Part shown: positions 24,820 to 32,679 of the stretch, one piece after another
Numbering within the stretch: position 1 is the first letter of the stretch
How the letters are laid out: each line of letters begins with the position of its first letter
Assembly (NCBI GenBank): GCA_029548585.1
Contig: JAKPNC010000085.1
Coordinates: 1 to 34,850, forward strand
Length of the DNA stretch: 34,850 bases
DNA from: a bacterium
GTDB lineage: Bacteria > Ratteibacteria > UBA8468 > B48-G9 > JAFGKM01
Reading direction: 5' to 3'
Translations under genes and position numbers: made by a program
Notes under the pieces: model-generated
Database searches by the model: none
Told to the model about the DNA's origin: nothing
The model's input: only the letters and a program-made list of their open reading frames with translations

Positions 24820-25677
24820 ATGAGAAAGAGGAATTGTTTGTCTCTTTTACCGTATCTCTTTTTTCTTTCCTTTACGGCGTCAAATATACTCGGGTTTTCT
24901 AATCTTAAAACGGTTGTCTCAAAAGAAGAAAAGATCCGCCAGAAAGACTCCTTCTCCTTTGCCGTCATTGGCGACAGCCAGCCGCGGGGGCTTTTCGGGC
25001 AGCCGGAAGCCTTCAGGAAGATCGTATCGGGGGTAAACGGTTCCGGGGCAGAGTTCGCGGTCCACCTGGGAGACAAGATAAAGGGGAGCGCCAGGGCGGA
25101 TACGGTCATAAAACAGCACGAGGAATTCTTCAAGGTTGCAAAAGGGCTCAAGGTCAGGATGTACCATGCCGCCGGCAACCACGACATAAAGAAATCCAGG
25201 GAGAACGAATCAATCCATGAGAAGTTTTTCGGGCCTTTATATTATTCTTTTGCTCATAAAAGCGCTTTTTTCATCGTGCTCAATACCGAAGCTGTGGGAG
25301 ACGAGGGAAGCATCGGGGAAAAACAGATGCCGTGGCTTGAGGGAGAGCTTGAAAAATCACGGAAATACAGGGACGTTTTCGTATTCATGCACAGGCCCCT
25401 CTACTCGGCGGTCTTTTCGGGAATGGACGGCATTCACTTCTCATCTCCCGGGCACAGAAACGGCCTGGCAGAACTTTTCAGCAGGTACGGTATAACCGCC
25501 CTTTTCTGCGGACATGAACACCTTTACAGGGCCAGCCGCCACAATGGACTGCTTCAGGTCATATCGGGAGGAGGCGGAGCCCCGTTCCATTTTTATCCCA
25601 AGGGAAATTTCCACCACTACATGCTCGTAAGAGTGGGAAAAGACACGGTTGATATAGAAGCTGTTCCCATCCAATAG
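24820..25677 (+). CDS. Calcineurin-like phosphoesterase, secreted
   Basis: Metallophosphoesterase of about 285 residues from the ATG at 24820; an in-frame ATG at 24751 is an alternative. A basic-hydrophobic signal (MRKRNCLSLLPYLFFLSF) directs export. The binuclear site is VIGDSQPR (DxQ instead of the common DxH), HLGDKIKG, AAGNHD, MHRPLY and CGHEH, and GGGGAPFHF near the end. The Gln in place of His in the first motif is seen in subsets of the family. The substrate is unknown. It ends one base before the convergent Maf-methyltransferase stop, so no terminator fits between. Confidence 0.85.
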   Translation: MRKRNCLSLLPYLFFLSFTASNILGFSNLKTVVSKEEKIRQKDSFSFAVIGDSQPRGLFGQPEAFRKIVSGVNGSGAEFAVHLGDKIKGSARADTVIKQHEEFFKVAKGLKVRMYHAAGNHDIKKSRENESIHEKFFGPLYYSFAHKSAFFIVLNTEAVGDEGSIGEKQMPWLEGELEKSRKYRDVFVFMHRPLYSAVFSGMDGIHFSSPGHRNGLAELFSRYGITALFCGHEHLYRASRHNGLLQVISGGGGAPFHFYPKGNFHHYMLVRVGKDTVDIEAVPIQ

Positions 25678-25678
25678 T

Positions 25679-27604
25679 TTACTGCTTTCTGACCAGCACC
25701 CCCATGCTCTCGAGATGGGGGGTGTGGGGGAAGAAATCCGCGCAGTAGAGTTTTGCCAGCCTGTAGCCTTCTTCTTCCATATGCCTGACATCCCTGGCAA
25801 AGGCCGCAGGGTTGCAGGAAACGTATATCAGAGACGGGATCTTCAGAGAGAAGATGTTCTTCATCGCCTTGCCGGATATTCCCGCCCTCGGAGGATCCAG
25901 CACCAGGGTATCGTATTCCTCCAGGGAAGCTTTCTTGAAAATGTCTTCAACCGAGCTGTGCTGGAAGTTGCAGTTTGTGACGGAGTTGATCCTGCAGTTT
26001 TCCATGGCATTGGTTATGTTGGACTGCTCTATGTCTATTCCGCAGGCGGTTTCAACGGCGTCCGAAACGGATATTTCAATGGCCCCCGCACCGCAATAAA
26101 GGCCCAGGATCCGCCTTGAACCGAGCTCAGCAAGGTTTTCCCTTATGCGGGAATAAAGAAGCCCTGCCGCCCTGGTATTGGGCTGAAAGAAGGTAGAAAG
26201 GTGGACCCTGAATACCTTGCTGCCCATTTTCTCCTCTATCCACGGATTCCCCAAAAGGTGGTTCTTCTTCTCAAATGAAACAACGTCAGAAAGGCGGTCG
26301 TTTTCAACCCACCAAAGGCTCGCAACCTGGGTTTTCCCCCCGGCAAGCATATCCGCAAGGCGGGTAATGTCAAAAGAGGGACAGCTTTTTGTGACCAGTA
26401 TCAGCATGAGTTCGCCGGTATTCTTTCCCTCCCTCATGACAAGATGCCGGAAGAAGCCCTCTCCCGTACGGGGATCGTAAGCTTTAAGGCCGGTCTCTTC
26501 CGCAAACTGCTTTACCAGCGGGAAGAGAGACCCTGCCGCTTCGCTGAATATCATGCAGCCATCCAGGGGCGCTATCCTGCTGCGGCTCTTGTTGAATGGC
26601 AGGCTCCTTTCTCTCAGTCCCAGGACGACCTTCCCCCTGTCATTGCCAAAGGCAAACTCCATCTTGTTCCTGTAATAGAAAATGTCAGGGGACGGAATTA
26701 TCGGATGCCTTTCGATCCTTTCCCCGTCTATGCCGCCTATCTTCTTCAGGGTGGCCATCAGATACCTTTCCTTCAGTTCGGCCTGCTTTTCATAACAGGT
26801 ATTCTGGAAAGAACATCCTCCGCATTTCCCGAAAGCCGGGCATGGAGGTTCGGTCCTGAAGGGAGATTGCTCGATAATGCGGGAAGTCTCCCCGTAAGAA
26901 AAATTTCCCGCGTCCTTTACAATTCTCATCTTTATCCTGTCGCCGTAAACGGCATTCTGGACAAAAACGACCTTGCCTTCAGCCCTTGCCACCGCCCAGT
27001 TGTTAGGAAAAGCTATATCTGAAACGGAGGCTTCTGTCTCCGGAAGACAAAACCTGTGGAGAAGCCTTTTCACCTTCTTTACAGGCAGGCCGACGACGTT
27101 ATCGAAATCGCCTTCTATCTTTTCCACGAAAGAGGCTTTCCCGCTCTGTATGGCATATCCTCCGGCCTTGTCCTTGTAATCTTCCCCTGAAAGGTATTCT
27201 TCTATCTCAGGCTCTTCTATACGGTTGAAGGTTACATAGGTAAGATCGTAGTCGGTGAGCATCCTGTCGTCTTCCTTCCTGTAGACGGCTATGCCGGTGA
27301 TAACCTTGTGCTTCTTTCCGGAGAGCGACCTGAGGATATCGCCTGCTTCCTTTCTGTCGGCCGGCTTGCCTATGATCCTTCCTTCGATGGAAACGACCGT
27401 ATCGGAAGCAATGACGGTTGCAGAGGGATTCTTCTCGCCCACATTTTTCGCCTTCAGCGCCGAAGCCTGAACGGCGAAGAGGACAGGGTCATTCTCCCTT
27501 ATGTCCTGTTCGTTGACATCCGGCTCCACGACACTGAAATCCTGTACGACCTTTTTCAAGAGCTCCCTGCGCCTGGGAGATGCGGAAGCAAGTATTATAT
27601 TCAT
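25679..27604 (-). CDS. Maf nucleotide pyrophosphatase fused to RumA-type rRNA m5U methyltransferase
   Basis: One 641-residue frame joins two enzymes that are usually separate. Residues 1 to about 190 are Maf (nucleotide pyrophosphatase that removes non-canonical nucleotides): ILASASPRRRELL, VIASDTVVSIEG, GKPADRKEA and VVGLPVKKV. Residues about 195-240 are a TRAM-like segment (WAVARAEGKVVFVQNAVYGD). Then PCPAFGKCGGCSFQNTC gives the Fe-S cluster cysteines of the RlmD/RlmC/TrmFO-unlike RumA group, and a methyltransferase domain carries LGLYCGAGAIEIS, LDPPRAGI, FFQPN and YVSCNP (catalytic Cys). It follows the M23 gene by 34 bases. The junction is direct with no linker. Function as a fused enzyme is inferred. 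Confidence 0.9.
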   Translation of the reverse strand: MNIILASASPRRRELLKKVVQDFSVVEPDVNEQDIRENDPVLFAVQASALKAKNVGEKNPSATVIASDTVVSIEGRIIGKPADRKEAGDILRSLSGKKHKVITGIAVYRKEDDRMLTDYDLTYVTFNRIEEPEIEEYLSGEDYKDKAGGYAIQSGKASFVEKIEGDFDNVVGLPVKKVKRLLHRFCLPETEASVSDIAFPNNWAVARAEGKVVFVQNAVYGDRIKMRIVKDAGNFSYGETSRIIEQSPFRTEPPCPAFGKCGGCSFQNTCYEKQAELKERYLMATLKKIGGIDGERIERHPIIPSPDIFYYRNKMEFAFGNDRGKVVLGLRERSLPFNKSRSRIAPLDGCMIFSEAAGSLFPLVKQFAEETGLKAYDPRTGEGFFRHLVMREGKNTGELMLILVTKSCPSFDITRLADMLAGGKTQVASLWWVENDRLSDVVSFEKKNHLLGNPWIEEKMGSKVFRVHLSTFFQPNTRAAGLLYSRIRENLAELGSRRILGLYCGAGAIEISVSDAVETACGIDIEQSNITNAMENCRINSVTNCNFQHSSVEDIFKKASLEEYDTLVLDPPRAGISGKAMKNIFSLKIPSLIYVSCNPAAFARDVRHMEEEGYRLAKLYCADFFPHTPHLESMGVLVRKQ

Positions 27605-27638
27605 TTTATTTGTCCCTGGGGTTTTCTTAACTGACCGG

Positions 27639-28874
27639 TTACTGGTGTTGTGCGACGGTGATCTCCCCCGGCTTCAGGCTGTCCTTCATCGCAAGCAGCC
27701 TGTCTCTCTCTGTTTCGAAATCCTTCATCAGCGAAGCCGGAAGGGGATCGGAGGGAGGCATACTGAGAGCAAGAAAATTGACGAACTTTCCGTTCTTCTG
27801 CAGGCGGAAATCCAGGTGGGGACCCGTGGCAATTCCCGTTGAGCCCACGTATCCTATGACCTGCCCCTTCTGCACCCTGGCTCCCTGCCTTGTTCCTTTC
27901 GATATGCCCGAAAGGTGGCCATACCACGAATTGCAGGCATTCGGATGCTTTACCACAACCGTTACTCCAAGGCCGTCCTTTCTTCTTCCGGCAGCCGTCA
28001 CGATCCCGTCGCCTATGGCTGAAACCGGTGTGCCCTGGGCCGCGGCGTAATCTATTCCCAGGTGAGGCCTGTGCCTTTTAAGTATGGGGTGAAACCGCCT
28101 TTGGGTATAGTAGGACGAAATCCTCCTGTAATTGAGCGGGGCCTTGAGGAAAAGAGCCTCAACGTTTATCCCCTGCTCGTCGTAGTATCCCTGTTTGCAA
28201 CCCGATCCATCAAAATAAAAAGCGTAAAGGGTCTCCTGTCCCCTGGTATAGGAAGCCGCCGATATGCGCATATCCTTGAGCACATTGCCATCCCCGTCCA
28301 TGTAGGACTCCCAGAGAACCCCGAATTCATCGTCTGCCTTGCAATCGGTGAAAAAATCCATCTTTGACGCAAATATCTCCGCAAACTGGATGATAAGCTC
28401 CGGGTTGACCCCTGCACCGGACATGCTTTCATACAGGGAGCTCGCTATTTTGCCGCGCACGCCCCTCATCATCCTTACGGCTTCTATACGGTTAGCAGAA
28501 GCTACGGGCATGCCGCTTTCCCCGTCAAGCGTGACCTCGTAGAAATCCATGGGACCGTCAAAATAGGCGAGCTTTTCGAAGTTTCCTTCCCTGTCAAAAG
28601 TCAATTCCCACCTGTCGCCCAGATTACAGCGCCGGACATCGAACACATCCTGGAGAGCGGTGGAGATGGAGTGGGCCTGATCGGGGCCGATGCCATTTTC
28701 CGACAGGATATCGCCCAGCACTTCTCCTTCCGAAATATGGCCACCGACAATATTGCCGGTCTTCCCATATCCCCGGGTTAACCTTCCATCGGATTTGATC
28801 CCGACAAGAAAAAACGGCACAAGTATAATTATGGCGAGGAAAAAAACGGCTATTATTTTCGTTCTCAGTCCCAA
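27639..28874 (-). CDS. M23 family metallopeptidase, membrane-anchored
   Basis: Peptidoglycan endopeptidase-type protein of 411 residues. An N-terminal membrane helix (IIAVFFLAIIILVPFFLVG) anchors it outside. A region with an OapA/Csd3-like N-terminal fold (VLGDILSENGIGPDQAHSIS) precedes the Zn-binding LytM domain: HLGIDYAA (His and Asp ligands), WYGHLS, and GPHLDFR. In the usual HxH the second His is Asp, a change seen in a number of M23 groups, so the Zn site may use Asp. It likely cuts cross-links for growth or septum work. Its neighbours are ispF and maf fusion, all in one run from the ispF promoter. Confidence 0.9.
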   Translation of the reverse strand: MGLRTKIIAVFFLAIIILVPFFLVGIKSDGRLTRGYGKTGNIVGGHISEGEVLGDILSENGIGPDQAHSISTALQDVFDVRRCNLGDRWELTFDREGNFEKLAYFDGPMDFYEVTLDGESGMPVASANRIEAVRMMRGVRGKIASSLYESMSGAGVNPELIIQFAEIFASKMDFFTDCKADDEFGVLWESYMDGDGNVLKDMRISAASYTRGQETLYAFYFDGSGCKQGYYDEQGINVEALFLKAPLNYRRISSYYTQRRFHPILKRHRPHLGIDYAAAQGTPVSAIGDGIVTAAGRRKDGLGVTVVVKHPNACNSWYGHLSGISKGTRQGARVQKGQVIGYVGSTGIATGPHLDFRLQKNGKFVNFLALSMPPSDPLPASLMKDFETERDRLLAMKDSLKPGEITVAQHQ

Positions 28875-28909
28875 AAGCTAACCTCCCCTTTTACCCCCGG
28901 CGGCAGGGA

Positions 28910-29386
28910 TCAATCTCTGCCGGCAAGAAGTACCGTTGCCAGGCAGGCGCAAGCCGCGCCCCCGCCTATCTCTCCCAGGCGCTCAAAGGTCTTGGCCTTA
29001 AGTCCTATCCTCGACCCGTCTATGCCCAGGAGGGCAGAGAGCCTTTCCCTTATGGATTCAAAAAAAGGCAGAAGCCGCGGTTCCTGGCAGATGACGATTA
29101 CGTCGACATTTTCAATCCGGTGGTTCTCCGACCTCATCAAAGAGAGAGCTTTCTCTATTATCCTGGAACTGTCGAGCCCCTCGTTGCCAGGGTCTGTATC
29201 CGGAAAATAATACCCTATGTCAGGCTTGCCCAGCGCCCCCAGAACGCTATCCGCCAGGGAATGGAGAAGGACGTCCCCGTCGCTGTGGCCCAGGAGACCC
29301 TTTAAGCAAGGTATCTCCACGCCTCCGAGAATAAACTTCCTGCCTTCGGCAAACCTGTGAATGTCAAATCCTATGCCCGTCCTCAT
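28910..29386 (-). CDS. ispF: 2-C-methyl-D-erythritol 2,4-cyclodiphosphate synthase
   Basis: MEP isoprenoid pathway enzyme: closes the cyclic diphosphate. 158 residues, normal length. GFDIHRF (Asp8, His10) and LLGHSDGDVLLHSLADSVLGA supply the metal ligands and substrate contacts; DIGYYFPDTDP, IENVDVIVICQEPRL and KAKTFERLGEIGGGAACACLATVLL complete the pattern. The start codon at 29386 has no Shine-Dalgarno site and stands eight bases after a -10 box, so the mRNA is probably leaderless. It heads the - strand operon with the M23 and Maf-fusion genes. Confidence 0.95.
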   Translation of the reverse strand: MRTGIGFDIHRFAEGRKFILGGVEIPCLKGLLGHSDGDVLLHSLADSVLGALGKPDIGYYFPDTDPGNEGLDSSRIIEKALSLMRSENHRIENVDVIVICQEPRLLPFFESIRERLSALLGIDGSRIGLKAKTFERLGEIGGGAACACLATVLLAGRD

Positions 29387-29394
29387 ATTGATTT

Positions 29395-29423
29395 ATTATA
29401 AGATAAATGATAATTAAAGACAA
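29395..29423 (-). promoter_or_regulatory. Promoter of ispF, abutting the start codon
   Basis: On the - strand TTGTCT (29423-29418), 17 bases, then a perfect TATAAT (29400-29395). The ispF ATG begins eight bases after the -10 box, so transcription would start at or within a few bases of it. Confidence 0.75.
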
Positions 29424-29436
29424 AAAATGTTAAAAT
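29407..29436 (+). promoter_or_regulatory. Promoter-like site of the phosphotransferase gene
   Basis: ATGATA (29407-29412), 18 bases, then TAAAAT (29431-29436). It shares the short divergent region with the ispF promoter. Transcription near 29444 leaves a 30-base leader to the ATG at 29476, which has AGGAAA in front; this supports 29476 rather than 29449 as the start. Confidence 0.55.
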
Positions 29437-29475
29437 TACCTCAACCGTATGTTACCTGCAGGAAAAACAAAAATA

Positions 29476-30450
29476 ATGGTAAAAGAATCCGAAGTGCGCG
29501 GCATACTGAGGGATTTCGGAATAGACAATCCCGGGAAGATCTCTGAGGGAGGAGGAACCGCCTCTCCAAAGTATATTTTCACGTCCTCGGGGAAAAAGTA
29601 TCTTTTGAAACAGAGGCGCAGGGAATTCTCACCCTTGCCGGTTGTTCTGTTTGACCACTCGGTGATAAAGCACCTGTCAAGAAACGGCCTGCCCGTAGCC
29701 ATTCCTTCTTATTCGGCAAAAACAGGCTGCGAGCTCTTTGAATATATTGAAAACCTGGAAGACTTCACCCAGGGAAACAGGGAAGAGATGTCAGGCGCCG
29801 CTGAAATGCTCGGCCGTATGCACAGGATACTTCATGACTTTGTGCCGGAAGGAAGCAAAAACTGGCAGAGGGAATTTTTGCCTTCCGGGATAAAGGCGGA
29901 ACTGCTGAAACATATCGAAGAGCAGCCGGGACTTTTTCATGGGAAAGAGACCGTCAGATTGGTAATGGAACTTCTTGACGGCCTTATTGAGAATTATTCC
30001 GTGAAAAATCTTACCCGCTCGATAGTTCACGGCGATTACACGAGCGCAAACGTAAAGTTCAAGGGCAATCTCGTGGGCGGCATATTCGATTTTGACTGGA
30101 CGTCCTTACAGAATACGCTGTATGACATTTCGAGAGCGCTGGTATACTTCTGCTTTAAAAGAAAGAACGCCCTTGACGGGAAAAATATCTGGTCTCTCGT
30201 GCAGCCCTGTGAAATCGACATTGAGAACGTCAGGCAGTTCATGAAATCCTACAGGAGAGAATTCATTTTCACGCAGGCAGACGCAGAAGGGCTCCATTTT
30301 GCGCTTAAGGAGTTTTTCATAGGCGCCCGAGTCAGGGCGATGAGAAAAGTGCCTGACGCAGAAAAGATTAAGATGCTGGATGAGAAACTCGTAGAAATGG
30401 CAATAACCGTAGAAAAGGAGAAAAACTCTCTCGCCCAAGCCTGCGGGTAA
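29476..30450 (+). CDS. Aminoglycoside phosphotransferase-like kinase (APH/CotS fold)
   Basis: Kinase-fold protein of 324 residues. The start at 29476 (MVKESEVRGILRDFG) has AGGAAA upstream; the longer frame opens at 29449 without one. The catalytic loop VHGDYTSANVKFKGN (HGDxxxxN) and the metal-binding FDFDWT are intact; the N-terminal lobe includes GKKYLLKQRR with the ATP-binding Lys. It matches the APH superfamily, nearest the CotS / homoserine-kinase-like spore-coat group by feel. The substrate is unknown and resistance cannot be inferred. It is divergent from ispF and ends beside the AT-rich island. Confidence 0.8.
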   Translation: MVKESEVRGILRDFGIDNPGKISEGGGTASPKYIFTSSGKKYLLKQRRREFSPLPVVLFDHSVIKHLSRNGLPVAIPSYSAKTGCELFEYIENLEDFTQGNREEMSGAAEMLGRMHRILHDFVPEGSKNWQREFLPSGIKAELLKHIEEQPGLFHGKETVRLVMELLDGLIENYSVKNLTRSIVHGDYTSANVKFKGNLVGGIFDFDWTSLQNTLYDISRALVYFCFKRKNALDGKNIWSLVQPCEIDIENVRQFMKSYRREFIFTQADAEGLHFALKEFFIGARVRAMRKVPDAEKIKMLDEKLVEMAITVEKEKNSLAQACG

Positions 30451-30467
30451 AGGAAAACCCACTTCAT

Positions 30468-30489
30468 CATAATTTCTTATGAAATTGTG
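30468..30489 (+). repeat. Hairpin after the phosphotransferase gene
   Basis: CATAATTTC (30468-30476) pairs with GAAATTGTG (30481-30489) with one G-U pair and a TTAT loop. There is no T-run, so it is a weak terminator at most. It marks the left edge of the AT-rich island. Confidence 0.4.
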
Positions 30490-30536
30490 GCTATGGCAGT
30501 TAATTCAAACGCATTAAATTTCTATTCGTTATCCCA

Positions 30537-30725
30537 TCACGCTTTTGAAGAACAACGCAGGCTTACAGTAAATGTCCCGGGACTTTTGGGAATATCCAGA
30601 CTGGCGATATAATTCCTGAGATTCCCCATACCCTTATCCAGGTATCCCACCTCAACAACAAAAACAATACACAGCAAAATCAAAATCCGCTTGAACAGCA
30701 GCCCGTACCGTATTCTCATATGCAT
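30537..30725 (-). CDS. Small membrane protein of unknown function
   Basis: A 62-residue frame starting MHMRIRYGLLFKRILILLC with one hydrophobic helix (about 9-26) and a polar tail. No family recognised. It starts 13 bases after the stop of the upstream gene, which supports co-transcription; it could be spurious. Base composition is AT-rich like its two neighbours. Confidence 0.4.
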   Translation of the reverse strand: MHMRIRYGLLFKRILILLCIVFVVEVGYLDKGMGNLRNYIASLDIPKSPGTFTVSLRCSSKA

Positions 30726-30738
30726 ATTCTCAATAAAG

Positions 30739-31179
30739 TCATTCTATCCAATCAGGATTTTCTCCTTCTATCAGATTTATTCCTTTGCCGATTTCAATGT
30801 TGTGAATATAAATGTAATCTTTCATATTAAAAGCATATTTGATATTTAAACCCACCGGAGCTTTATGTGTGCTCGCAAAATATTTATCGTCAGGAGACCA
30901 GCGAGGGGCATAACACCAATCATCACAAGAAACAACAGTTTTTGCTGATAATGCGGTAAAATCAAAAACTCTGATTTCTCCCCTTCTGGTGTCTTTTGTT
31001 AAAAAATAATTGTGCTGGAAAACAATCTTTCCATTTGGAAAAGCAGCCCCCCCAAAAGTTTTTGCAATCTTATTAGCAGGAACAGTGCTAACTGTATAAA
31101 AGAGAATACTTCCCAGTATCCCAATGCCTATACAAATTGTAAATATTCTCTTAATCATTGCCATTCTTCTTTTTCCCAT
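30739..31179 (-). CDS. Membrane-anchored protein with TolB/PD40-like repeat
   Basis: Protein of 146 residues. An N-terminal hydrophobic helix (FTICIGIGILGSILFYTVS) is followed by a short beta-propeller-like part: PNGKIVFQHNYF, RVFDFTAL, then YAPRWSPDDKYFAST, close to the WSPDG box of TolB/PD40 repeats, and IYIHNIEIGKGI... PDWIE. Only about two blades are present, so it may be a truncated relic or a small exported sensor. GAAGGA precedes the start at a good distance. It lies in an AT-rich island, which hints at acquisition from elsewhere. The product may be exported, given the helix. Confidence 0.6.
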   Translation of the reverse strand: MGKRRMAMIKRIFTICIGIGILGSILFYTVSTVPANKIAKTFGGAAFPNGKIVFQHNYFLTKDTRRGEIRVFDFTALSAKTVVSCDDWCYAPRWSPDDKYFASTHKAPVGLNIKYAFNMKDYIYIHNIEIGKGINLIEGENPDWIE

Positions 31180-31211
31180 CGTATGTTATCCTTCCCATTT
31201 TCCTTTATGTC

Positions 31212-31970
31212 TCAATCCTTCTTCATAGATTGAATAATTTTCTCCCTGACGTCAGATATTGAAGGACTCTGTAAGAATTCCGCAGGCAAATCTTTCTTTA
31301 AATAATGTTCCTGAAAATTTCGCAAGACCTTGTCAGCCTTTTCTGACAGTTTCGCATCCGTCCTAACGGTATTTAAAGTCCCTATAATTGATAACGATTG
31401 CTGATTCATCTTCTCGTATACTTCGCTCTTGTTCTCCATCCTTTCTATCCGTGGGAAAAATCCACTCCATACTTCCCAGAGAAATTGAATAATAATGGTT
31501 CTATTTTCTGCTGGATACTCTTGGTTTTTCACAAATTTTATGCCTACATCTATCGTACTTAGTTCTTGCTCCAATGCCATTCCACCTCTTTCTTTTGGTT
31601 CTTTTATGTAACCATCAATACCTTCTTTTTCCCATTTTTTAAAATTTTCAGGAATATTTTCTTTAAATTTGTTGAAGTATAGATAACTCTCCACAAATGA
31701 AAGAGGAGTATTTTTCCAGTCAGATAGCCCTCCATAGGCCAAAATCCAGCCAGCTGCTTCAGGCTCTCTCTTTGCAGCTTCAATCGCCAGAATATATACT
31801 TTTTCTGGACCTAAAGACTTCAAGTATTGTTTTAACTCTTCTTTATTAGAAACTTTCCTCTCGAGAATCTCTTTTGCCTCTCGGGAAAAATCAGTAGTCG
31901 TCTGTGCTTCTCCACGTACAAATTGGCCGATAGTCCCCAATAAAATTAGACATACTATGAACCTCACCAT
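31212..31970 (-). CDS. Secreted protein of unknown function
   Basis: Protein of 252 residues from the ATG at 31970 (MVRFIVCLILLGTIG); a longer frame opens at 32027. A signal peptide ends near GEAQ. The body is mostly charged helix (REAKEILERKVSNKEELKQYL, EKADKVLRNFQEHYL) with several Trp in the middle (WILAYGGLSDWKNT, LWEVWSGFFP). No known domain is recognised. AAGGGG lies ten bases upstream. It is the first gene of a three-gene AT-rich run on the - strand; the gap to the next gene is 32 bases. Confidence 0.6.
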   Translation of the reverse strand: MVRFIVCLILLGTIGQFVRGEAQTTTDFSREAKEILERKVSNKEELKQYLKSLGPEKVYILAIEAAKREPEAAGWILAYGGLSDWKNTPLSFVESYLYFNKFKENIPENFKKWEKEGIDGYIKEPKERGGMALEQELSTIDVGIKFVKNQEYPAENRTIIIQFLWEVWSGFFPRIERMENKSEVYEKMNQQSLSIIGTLNTVRTDAKLSEKADKVLRNFQEHYLKKDLPAEFLQSPSISDVREKIIQSMKKD

Positions 31971-32027
31971 TTGCTCTGTTCCCCTTACGTTTCTTAAAGT
32001 TTCAAAAGAATTCCTGCTCAGTCTCAC

Positions 32028-32351
32028 AAAAATTCCTTATTCAAACTATTTGCAATTCAAACTTCTGACAGTGATGGATATATCCGGACTGACCTTACCC
32101 CCAAAAACCGGCCATTGACAATTAGAGCATACTATAAAAAAATGGGTAAAGCAATGACAGAAGCAAACCAGATCAAGACTTGTATAAAGAAGGGATAATG
32201 TCACTCTTCTTTTCAGTTAATCTGTCACTTCCCGTATGGACGGCTGGCTAAGGTTGAAACAAGATCTTCTTACCATACCTGTCAATCCTTTTACAGGCTC
32301 TCCTGTTGGTGTATAATAATATGTCATGGGAGCCATTGAGCCGGAGAGGAG
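32028..32351 (+). other. AT-rich gap before the ArfB-like gene
   Basis: No convincing gene. It holds a TTGACA at 32115-32120 with a TATAAA only 12 bases on, which is too close for a normal promoter, an unexplained open + strand stretch without a start codon (see rejected items), and a good promoter at its right end (32290-32317). Confidence 0.5.
32290..32317 (+). promoter_or_regulatory. Promoter of the ArfB-like / rpe / hisD operon
   Basis: TTTACA (32290-32295), 16 bases, then a perfect TATAAT (32312-32317). Transcription would start near 32324, leaving about 28 bases to the first start codon. Confidence 0.75.
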
Positions 32352-32669
32352 ATGAAAAAGGAAGACATAGAGCTTTATTTTTACAGGAGCAGGGGGCCCG
32401 GAGGACAGAGAAAAAACAAGAAAGAGACCGCCGTGAAGGCGATCCACCTTCCCACGGGTATCGTATCCAGGGCGACGGAATACAGATCCCAGGCAAAGAA
32501 CAGGGAACTTGCCCTTCAACGCCTGGCGGAAAAGGTGGAAGCCTCCAGGAAACCCCGCAAGAAAAGGATCCCAACCAAAAAACCCTTCTACGCAAGGGAA
32601 AAAGAGTTGAAAGAGAAGAAGATTCGTTCGGAGAGAAAAAACCTGAGAAAAAAGGTGGACCAGGAATAA
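32352..32669 (+). CDS. ArfB/YaeJ-like peptidyl-tRNA hydrolysis (GGQ) protein
   Basis: Short release-factor-like protein of 105 residues. SRGPGGQRKNK is the catalytic GGQ motif of the release factor domain-3 family that enters the ribosomal peptidyl-transferase centre. HLPTGIVSRATEYRSQAKNRELALQRL is the usual following part, and the last 40 residues are very Lys/Arg-rich, like the ArfB tail that occupies the empty mRNA channel. It has no codon-reading domain, so a role in rescuing stalled ribosomes is likely. It could also be a PrfH-type factor, but is shorter. GGAG precedes the start by five bases. It opens the operon with rpe and hisD. Confidence 0.85.
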   Translation: MKKEDIELYFYRSRGPGGQRKNKKETAVKAIHLPTGIVSRATEYRSQAKNRELALQRLAEKVEASRKPRKKRIPTKKPFYAREKELKEKKIRSERKNLRKKVDQE

Positions 32670-32679
32670 GGAGAACGTG

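Noticed and set aside
32115-32138. TTGACA followed by TATAAA as a promoter
   Set aside because: The 12-base spacing is too short for a housekeeping promoter.
32028-32200. An open + strand stretch of about 60 codons with protein-like composition and no start codon at its beginning
   Set aside because: It has an internal ATG at 32142 but no ribosome site and only 18 codons to the stop. It could be a relic, but nothing identifies it.
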